NCBI RefSeq assembly: GCF_002099425.1
Contig: NW_018344273.1
Location: forward strand, 1,519,001 to 1,583,000
DNA: 64,000 nucleotides
Direction of reading: 5' to 3'
Source of the DNA: Phascolarctos cinereus
Lineage: Eukaryota; Chordata; Mammalia; Diprotodontia; Phascolarctidae
Shown here: in pieces, positions 57,831 through 64,000 of the stretch
How positions within the stretch are numbered: position 1 is the first letter of the stretch
Layout: each line of letters opens with the position of its first letter
The notes under the pieces: model-generated
The model's database searches: none
What the model saw: only the letters and a program-made list of their open reading frames with translations
What the model was told of the DNA's origin: nothing
Program-made: the position numbers and the translations under genes

Positions 57831-58744
57831 TGTGAAAACATGTTTAATAGGAATGTAAATGTAAATCCTATATCAGATTGTGCACCATCTTGGGGGGGGT
57901 AAGGGGGAGAAAAATTTTCAACTCAAAAGAATATGGAAGTGATTGTTGATAAATCAAAATAAATTAAAAATTTAAAAAAAATAACTTTACTTACAATAAA
58001 AACAATTCACTTTAATAAAAAGAGGTATCATTGCCTTGTGCTTCTCTGCTAATTACCAGGACAGCTATATTGGATCAGAAAAATGTTACTCAGGTCAGTA
58101 CGAATCTCCAGAATACTAATCTCACATAGGCTGAGCTTTTAATAACCTTCGTCCTCTAGAATAACCAAGTCCTTAGGACGACCTCCTTGCCCTCCTAAAG
58201 GGAAACTATATCAGCCTATGTAAAACAAATATGATTCCTAATACACTAAGTAACAGTCAGTCATCCAACGTAGGCTTAAAAACCTCCAATAAAGAGGAAT
58301 CCATGACCACCCAATTTCACTTTTGGATGGCTCTAAGTATTAGGAAGTGTTTTTTTTTCCTGAAATCAACCCCAGTATTGTCCTTTTTGCCAGTTTCACC
58401 TATTACTCCTGGCTTTGTCCTCTGGGACAATATAGAATAAATCTAATTCCTCTTTCACATACCAGCTCTTAAAATGCTTGAATATAGCTATCATGTTCAC
58501 ACACACCCCTACACTTGAGTATTCTTTTCACAATGTTAAACATTCTCAGCTCCTCTAAAAAATCTTCATATATAACATAACAAGGCCCTTCTTCATCCCT
58601 TTTGCCCTCCTCTGGATACTCTCCAGTTTTTTCAATATTCTTCCTGAATTGTACTACCCAGAATTGAACAAAATATTCCAGATGTGCTTCAAAATGGGCA
58701 GAGTATAGAGTTCCAGCACTTCCATATTCCAGAAGTTAAGGGAA

Positions 58745-59440
58745 GGTAATAAGTACTTATATAACTTACTGTGTGCTATGCACTGTGCTAAGAGCTTTAG
58801 AAATGTTATCTCAATTGATCCTCCAGGAAGAGAACTAATGAACTCTGAATACAGATTGAAACATATTGGTTTACTTTCTTAATTTTTCTTGGTTTTTTTG
58901 TTTGTTTTTTGCAATATGGCTAATATCAGAATATACTTTGCATGATTTCATATGTATAATTAATATCATATTGCTTGCCTTGTCAATAAGTGGAAGAATG
59001 ATGGGGGGAGGGAGAGAATTCAAAACTCAATTTTTTAAAATTAATGTAAAATTTTAAAATATAATTAGGAAATATTTATTTAAATCAGTGAAAATATAAT
59101 AAAACATAAAACATTTCTAGCCTGTCAAGATTATTTTAGATCATTACTCTGTCATCCATTGTGCTAGATATACCTCCTGGTTTCATTGTTCTCCTTCAAT
59201 CCCAGATAAAATCTTACCTTCTACAAGAAGCCTTTCTTGATGTCCCTTAATTCTAGTGCTTTCCTTTTGTTGAGTTATCCCATATATTGCTTGCCTGTAT
59301 ATAGTTGTTTGCATAATATCTCTCCCATTAGACTGTGAACTCATTGAAAGTAGGGACTGTCTTTTGTATTTCTTTGTATCCCTAATACTTAGCATAGTGT
59401 TTAGAACATAGTAGGTGCTTAATAAATGTTAATTGGCTGA
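58745..59440. mobile_element. Cluster: MIR (-), old L1 3' end (+), L2 3' end (+)
   Basis: 58745-58815 is an antisense MIR end ('tgtgtgctatgcactgtgct'). 58820-59085 is an old L1 tail ('catattgcttgccttgtcaa', 'gggggagggagagaattcaa'). 59130-59440 is an L2 tail ('cccattagactgtgaactca', 'tttgtatttctttgtatccc', 'agtaggtgcttaataaatgt'). Together they interrupt the L3/CR1. Confidence 0.65.
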
Positions 59441-60600
59441 CTAATTGACTGTCATCTGGAAATATGAAGAGTATACCATCTGTGCCTGTATCCAGGTCTC
59501 TGACAAAAGTATTAGCACAAAACCAATCATGGATCCCTGGGGTACTTGACAGAAGATGCTCTTCTAAGTTGCCATTAAACCATTAATGATAAATCTTTGT
59601 GTCAGTCTGTTCATAGAATCTACACTTAGAAGATGTTCTCAACCAGTTCTCAAATCATGTAATTATACCATCATTCAGTCCACATATCTTCATCTTTCCC
59701 ACAATATTAGCATGAAACACTTTATCAAAGGCTTTGTTAAAATCCAAGTAAACTCTCTAGAACATTCCCCTGATCTACCACATTTTGAAATAAGGTTGAT
59801 CTGAAATAACTTGTTTGATGAATCCATGATGAGTAAGTTTCTTTTCTAGGTAATTATTAAGCATCCCTTTAATAATCTATTTTAGAAGTTTGTAAGGAAG
59901 TAAAATAAGACTCACTATCTTATGTCTTATGTTCACTCTCTTCCCGTTTTGGAAAATCATGACATTTACTTCTTTCTGATCCCCGGATGTCTTCTTTGTT
60001 CTTCATGATTTTTCTCACTGAAGTAGTGAAGCCATCACATTTGTGAGCTTTTTCAGTACCCCAGAATATAATTATTTAACCTAGGACACATGTGGGATGA
60101 CCAAGTGCTCTCTTAACATTTTCTTACTTCTTTCAGATTATTATTAGCTATTTTTTCTCTCATTTTTAGGCCAAAAGTCATTTTCCTTTGCAAATAAGAG
60201 ACACTAAATGGAAAGTGTCCCATTGTGCCTTTTCACTGTTGTCAGTAATCATTATCTGATCTCCCAACCTCCCAGTAATGCTGTTCTCATATAATCTTTT
60301 ATCTTTCTCTTTCTCTAATACAGTTTAGAAAAAAATAACAAAAACAACAACAACATTTTCAGATATCTCTAATTGCTAGAAATTTTTTGGACTTCCTACC
60401 ACCTGGAGCTTAGATTTGCTGGCCCATCTCAGCTACTTCTGAGATTTAACACTCTTGGCATGCCTTTATAGTCATCTTTTTCCTTCCCTTGTTTCCATCT
60501 TCTGAACATCTCATAAAATTCTGAGTTGGTTTTGCAGTCTCCATATATCTAGATTGGTCTCTTCAAACAACTCTTCTTGTAAAATAAGAGCATTATTTTC

Positions 60601-61100
60601 AGCATCTTCTGCATTCCCTTCCAACTCTAAGTCCATGGCTCTATGATTACAAGATACAGCCATACTCTAAGGTCATTTTCCATTTCTCTCACTTTTTTTC
60701 TGACTTCCTTAAATGTCTCCTAAGATTCCAAAGGCAATCCAATGCAGGAAGAAGTAGGAATTCTTGATTAATCCCCTCAGAGTAAGCATGGAGGCTGGGG
60801 GAGGATGGGGCACAGGCTGCCTTTTCCATGGCCATACTAACCTTGCTATCCTTCCAGAGTCTTAAGGAATCATCAAGTGTGGGGTGAGAGTGAAAAGTGG
60901 GCAGGAGTACATATCTGCATCACCTCCAGGATACATGAAGCCCTGTCCTAGATGCAAAGCTTCAGTTCAAGACCCAGTGAAAAATTGTAGGGCCCATATG
61001 GACTCTTGTCTCATTTGGATCTAACCCAAAATGGAGGTGGAATGGAAAAAGGAATCCTGAAGTTATCCTAGCACAGAAGCCATGTGACTTACAGGAAAAT
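60601..61100. other. Unassigned sequence
   Basis: No gene or named repeat seen, apart from a short 'cccttccaactctaagtcca'-type tail at the start, which may be the end of an old SINE. Confidence 0.35.
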
Positions 61101-61104
61101 GTAG

Positions 61105-61315
61105 CAGTCCTTAAGACAAAAGACCTGAGTTGGAATTCAAGCTTTGACACTTATTAGCTGTATTACCAGAAGTGGTTCACTTGATATTCCTGAACCTCAG
61201 TTTCCTGATCTATAGAGAGGGGATAATAATATTTAGACTAGTTCTACCTCACAGGATTAGCCTGTAGAAAATATCCTGTAAAGTGCTATAGAAATACTAG
61301 TTATTATTCTTATCC
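61105..61315 (+). mobile_element. MIR-like SINE
   Basis: 'agacctgagttggaattcaa', 'ttgacacttattagctgtat', 'cctgaacctcagtttcctga', 'ggggataataatatttagac', 'ctgtaaagtgctatagaaat'. Confidence 0.75.
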
Positions 61316-61730
61316 TATTCATTGATTAACATCCTCATTAATATCTTAAAACCTGGGCCACATGATGGAGCTCAATGTCTTACCCTGTACAGGTCACTGG
61401 CCCTACAAACATATAGGGCCCCCATAAGTTTTGCATGTCCTGACTCTAGCATTTACCCCTTATACACACTCCTGAGTCCAATGTGTAAAGGATGATTCAC
61501 AGGGGAATAAAATGACAACATATATTCACACATAAGTCTATATATGACTTTATATGTGTGTTTCATCTTTCTTTTCTGAATAGTCTGCTTAAAAGCCTGC
61601 TAGAATGGTTGAAGAATAATCTCAAGCAATTCAATGTAAATTATCTGGGAAGGGGGGCCTAGTGAAGTTGGGGGTGGAGTACAGGATCCTGTTAAAGCTG
61701 GAGGAGCTGGGTTTCATGGTATCCCATTAT
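61316..61730. other. Unassigned sequence
   Basis: No repeat or gene recognised. Confidence 0.35.
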
Positions 61731-63600
61731 ATTTTATTTTTTAATAATTTATTACACACACAAAATCAAATAACCACACATTTACAATTATTGACACTTA
61801 AAAATGTATTTCTACAAATAATATGGCCATAAAAAATTTATTAGTTTTTCCTTCTGTGCTCCCTTCCAGCATGTTTATTTTTCCATCTGTACATTTGTAG
61901 ATATATTTTTTTTTTCTCCTTCCAAATAATCATGGTCAGTAAGTATACTATTCTTCTGGGTCTACATTGGTTGTTTCATATTATTTCATTTAAGTAATTT
62001 TTATTTTTTTCATAATCCCCATATTTATCATTTTAGTGGCATTGTCCTATTTCATTGCATTAATATGTGATAGTTTATTCAACCATTCATCACTGTACAA
62101 TATTTATATGGGATCTTAAAAGAGGGAGAGTGATAAGATTTGATCAAGCTGGCCACAGAGGGAAGAATTGGGAGTTATGGATAGAGCTTGCAGAGAGTGG
62201 AACTTAAGCTGGATGTTGGGGAGGAAGAGAGAGCTGGAAGGATCTCCTAACAATTAGAGCTGTCCAAAAAAATGGAGAAGATACCTAGCTTTAAATCTAT
62301 TAAGATAGATAGAACCAAGTTGAGCCAAGAAGGTAAGTTGTAGCAGTGTAGCCACACACTTTGGAACCTCCTTTCATCTGCTAGCATGAGAGTGAAAGTT
62401 GATGTGAGTCACTCAACCCAGAGAAAAAAGAGAGTAAAGAGAGTTGGTGCCAAATTAATACTACATGTAAATTTTTTAGGAAAATCAATTTGACAGCTGA
62501 ATGGAAGATGGGCTGGAGTGGGAAGAGACTTGAGGCAGGAAATCTAATGAAAGGACTATTACAGTAGTTCAAGTAAGAAGTCATAAGGGCTTACATCAGG
62601 GTGGTGGCAGTGTCAGAGCAGAGAAAGGGGCATATACAAGAGATCTAAATATAGAGATCTATATAAGATAGGTGTCTTACATTCTTTACAACACTCAGTA
62701 TATACTCCTAATAATATGATGATTCTTGTGATATTGCCACATTGCCTCCCTTCCCAGATATTCTACCAATTTACAATTCTACCAGCAAAGTGCATTTATA
62801 CCTACTTCTCTATAATCCTGACGTCATTGAACTTTACCCCATAATTATTTTTGCCATTTTTTTGTTTATGAAGTGGTAGTTCAAAGTAGTTTTAACTAGC
62901 ATTTCCTTATGAGAGTTGGTTAACATTTTTCCTAGTAATTATCTTTATAACATGTGCATCCTCTTTCATAAGGCTTCTGTTCAGATTATTTGGCCACATA
63001 ACCAATGTTGAATGAGTATTGTCTTTGTATATTTGCATCAGTCCTTTGTGAAGTTGATAAGAAGTTTTATTTGTTATATTAGTAGCTAGAAATATTTTCC
63101 CTAATTTCACACACAAATTATTTTTATCTTGTATTCATTTTTGCCAGGAAAATCCTTTATTTTTATATCATTAAATATATTTACGTTATCCTGTATGATA
63201 TCTTCTATTGTTAAAATAGTTAATATTTATCCACTCTACATAATTGAGATAAACATGTTGTTCCCCTTTTCTAAATATTTTATACTTCACATTCACATTT
63301 AATTCAATGATAGAGGTGGAATTCATTGTCATAAAGGATCTAAATTCATTTTTTGCCATATTGCAAGAGGCCATTTTTTCCAGTGTTTGTCAAATACTGA
63401 ACCCTTACTCCAATTGGGTTTTTTTTGTGTGTTTTTTTTACCTATAGGATTATCAAACACTAAGCTTTTATATGCATTGGATTCTATTTCTGAAGATATT
63501 TGTTATTCTACTGCTTTATTTTTCCTATTACCAAATAATTTTAATGATAGTTGATTTATGTTTTAAAATCTAGAAAGGCTGGTCTAAACTGAAATTGATT
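61731..63600 (-). mobile_element. Old L1, ORF2 C-terminal part and 3' end
   Basis: Antisense, very diverged. 61731-62110 is the 3' end region; 62655-63400 is ORF2. An open piece at 62907-63116 (minus) has KTSYQLHKGLMQIYKDNTHS and WPNNLNRSLMKEDAHVIKI, matching LRQIYKNTSHSPIDKWSKDMNRQFSDEEIKAIY in the young L1. Split by an unnamed old repeat (about 62110-62650) of the kind also seen at 40000-40770. Confidence 0.6.
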
Positions 63601-63639
63601 TCATTTTCTTTCCCAAAAAAAATTTTCTTCTTAAATTAT

Positions 63640-64000
63640 CTACTACTACAGAAGGTACACCATCCTCCCAATCACCCAGGCTGACTACCTAGATATCATC
63701 TTTTCCTGCTGTCAACCATTCATAACCCCCTTAGGCAGCATCTTGCCCAGTTCTGTCAATTTTACCTTCATAACATCTCTTGTATATGTACTCCTCTTTT
63801 ATGACATTGCCACCACACTGATGTAAGCCCTCATCACCTCACATCTGAACTATTGCAATAGCCTTCTGATTGGTCTCTCTGCTTCAAGTCTCTCCCAACA
63901 CCAGTTCATCCTACTCAGCTATCCAGTTGAATTTCCTAAAGCAGAGGTTGGACCATATCACCTTCCTATTCAATAAACTGCGGTGGTTCCCTATCATCTC
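63640..64000 (+). mobile_element. L2 LINE, continues past the window
   Basis: 'tcacctcacatctgaactat', 'tgcaatagccttctgattgg', 'tctccctgcttcaagtctct'-type wording, 'ctaaagcagaggttggacca', 'aactgcggtggttccctatc': the L2 region just before its 3' UTR. Cut by the window edge. Confidence 0.75.

Larger units (their letters stand above)
51456..57976 (+). mobile_element. Near full-length L1 (about 6.5 kb)
   Basis: Has all parts in order: 5' UTR (51456-52253), ORF1 (52254 to about 53230), an unusually long inter-ORF spacer (about 53231-53838), ORF2 (53839-57830), and a short 3' UTR with a G-run (57890-57907) and an A-rich tail. Exact 15-bp TSD AAAAATAACTTTACT (51441-51455; 57977-57991). The start 'gagttccgcttctgggagcc', 'aagatggtgg' is shared by the other L1 and HAL1-like copies in the window, so this is probably the true 5' end. 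ORF1 and ORF2 carry about ten frame breaks in total, so this copy cannot move by itself. The exact TSD makes it the youngest large insertion in the window. Confidence 0.92.
51240..60600 (-). mobile_element. L3/CR1 LINE, split into several pieces
   Basis: 51240-51350 is the antisense 3' end ('agaatcacagaactggagaa', 'agagttggaagggacctcat', 'gcatctagtctaaccc'). 58232-58740 continues ('aattcctctttcacatacca', 'gccctcctctggatactctc', 'gaattgaacaaaatattcca'). 59445-60600 is the RT region: on the minus strand it reads DFNKAFDKV at 59717-59744, followed by STPGIHDW. The gaps are the young L1 (51456-57976) and a MIR/L1/L2 cluster (58745-59440). The stretches 51350-51455 and 57992-58230 are not clearly CR1. 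Ancient and without intact frames. Confidence 0.7.

Noticed and set aside
1-64000. tRNA, snRNA or rRNA genes
   Set aside because: tRNA-like stretches are SINE heads with decayed boxes; no cloverleaf with intact arms was found outside SINEs.

Overview
The window looks like mammalian nuclear DNA, most probably from a marsupial. It is AT-rich and has no bacterial gene layout. Interspersed repeats fill most of it: L1 LINEs of several ages, HAL1-like ORF1-only L1 derivatives, tRNA/CORE SINEs (MIR, WSINE and MAR1 styles), L2, L3/CR1 and an RTE LINE. The SINE head (GGCAGCTAGGTGGTGCAGTG type) and the SINE tails that resemble RTE are what I associate with marsupials; I cannot separate American from Australian lineages by eye.

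The only recognisable host genes are two olfactory receptors (ORs) of the OR10J type. One lies on the minus strand at 8288-9228. It is complete in length but carries a single -1 frameshift. The other lies on the plus strand at 46467-48678. It is a clear pseudogene, split by an L1 copy flanked by a 14-bp target-site duplication (TSD). Both keep a splice-acceptor-like TTTCAG 16-19 nt before the ATG, the usual structure of an OR coding exon behind a noncoding 5' exon. The window therefore looks like an edge of, or a spacer within, an OR10J cluster.

Layout. 1-1090: old L1 and a SINE. 1110-3770: duplicon A. 3770-9230: sparse repeats, then OR 1. 9230-15770: mostly unassigned, with one solo-LTR candidate. 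15770-19590: duplicon B, a diverged copy of A that later received an RTE LINE and a long TCTG/TC microsatellite. 19816-37560: a chain of nested L1s, including a HAL1-like element, an L1 without its reverse transcriptase, an in-frame GAA expansion and a retrocopy-like insert. 37560-46400: MIR and L2 fragments, a second HAL1-like element and microsatellites. 46467-48678: OR pseudogene 2. 48940-51440: old L1 and a SINE inside a SINE. 51456-57976: a near full-length L1 with 5' UTR, ORF1, long inter-ORF spacer, ORF2, 3' UTR and TSDs, lodged in an old L3/CR1. 58000-64000: more L3/CR1, L2, MIR and old L1.

The observations most worth checking are: an antisense open frame across the L1 5' UTR/ORF1 junction that recurs in three L1 copies; tandem monomer-like units in the L1 5' UTR; a probable L1 3' transduction inside the OR pseudogene; a retrocopy-like insert in an L1; an L1 copy that seems to end at an internal poly(A) signal; and the A/B duplication. 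I found no evidence of an undescribed multi-gene system. All family names come from pattern recognition without a database search, and repeat borders are approximate unless a TSD is given.
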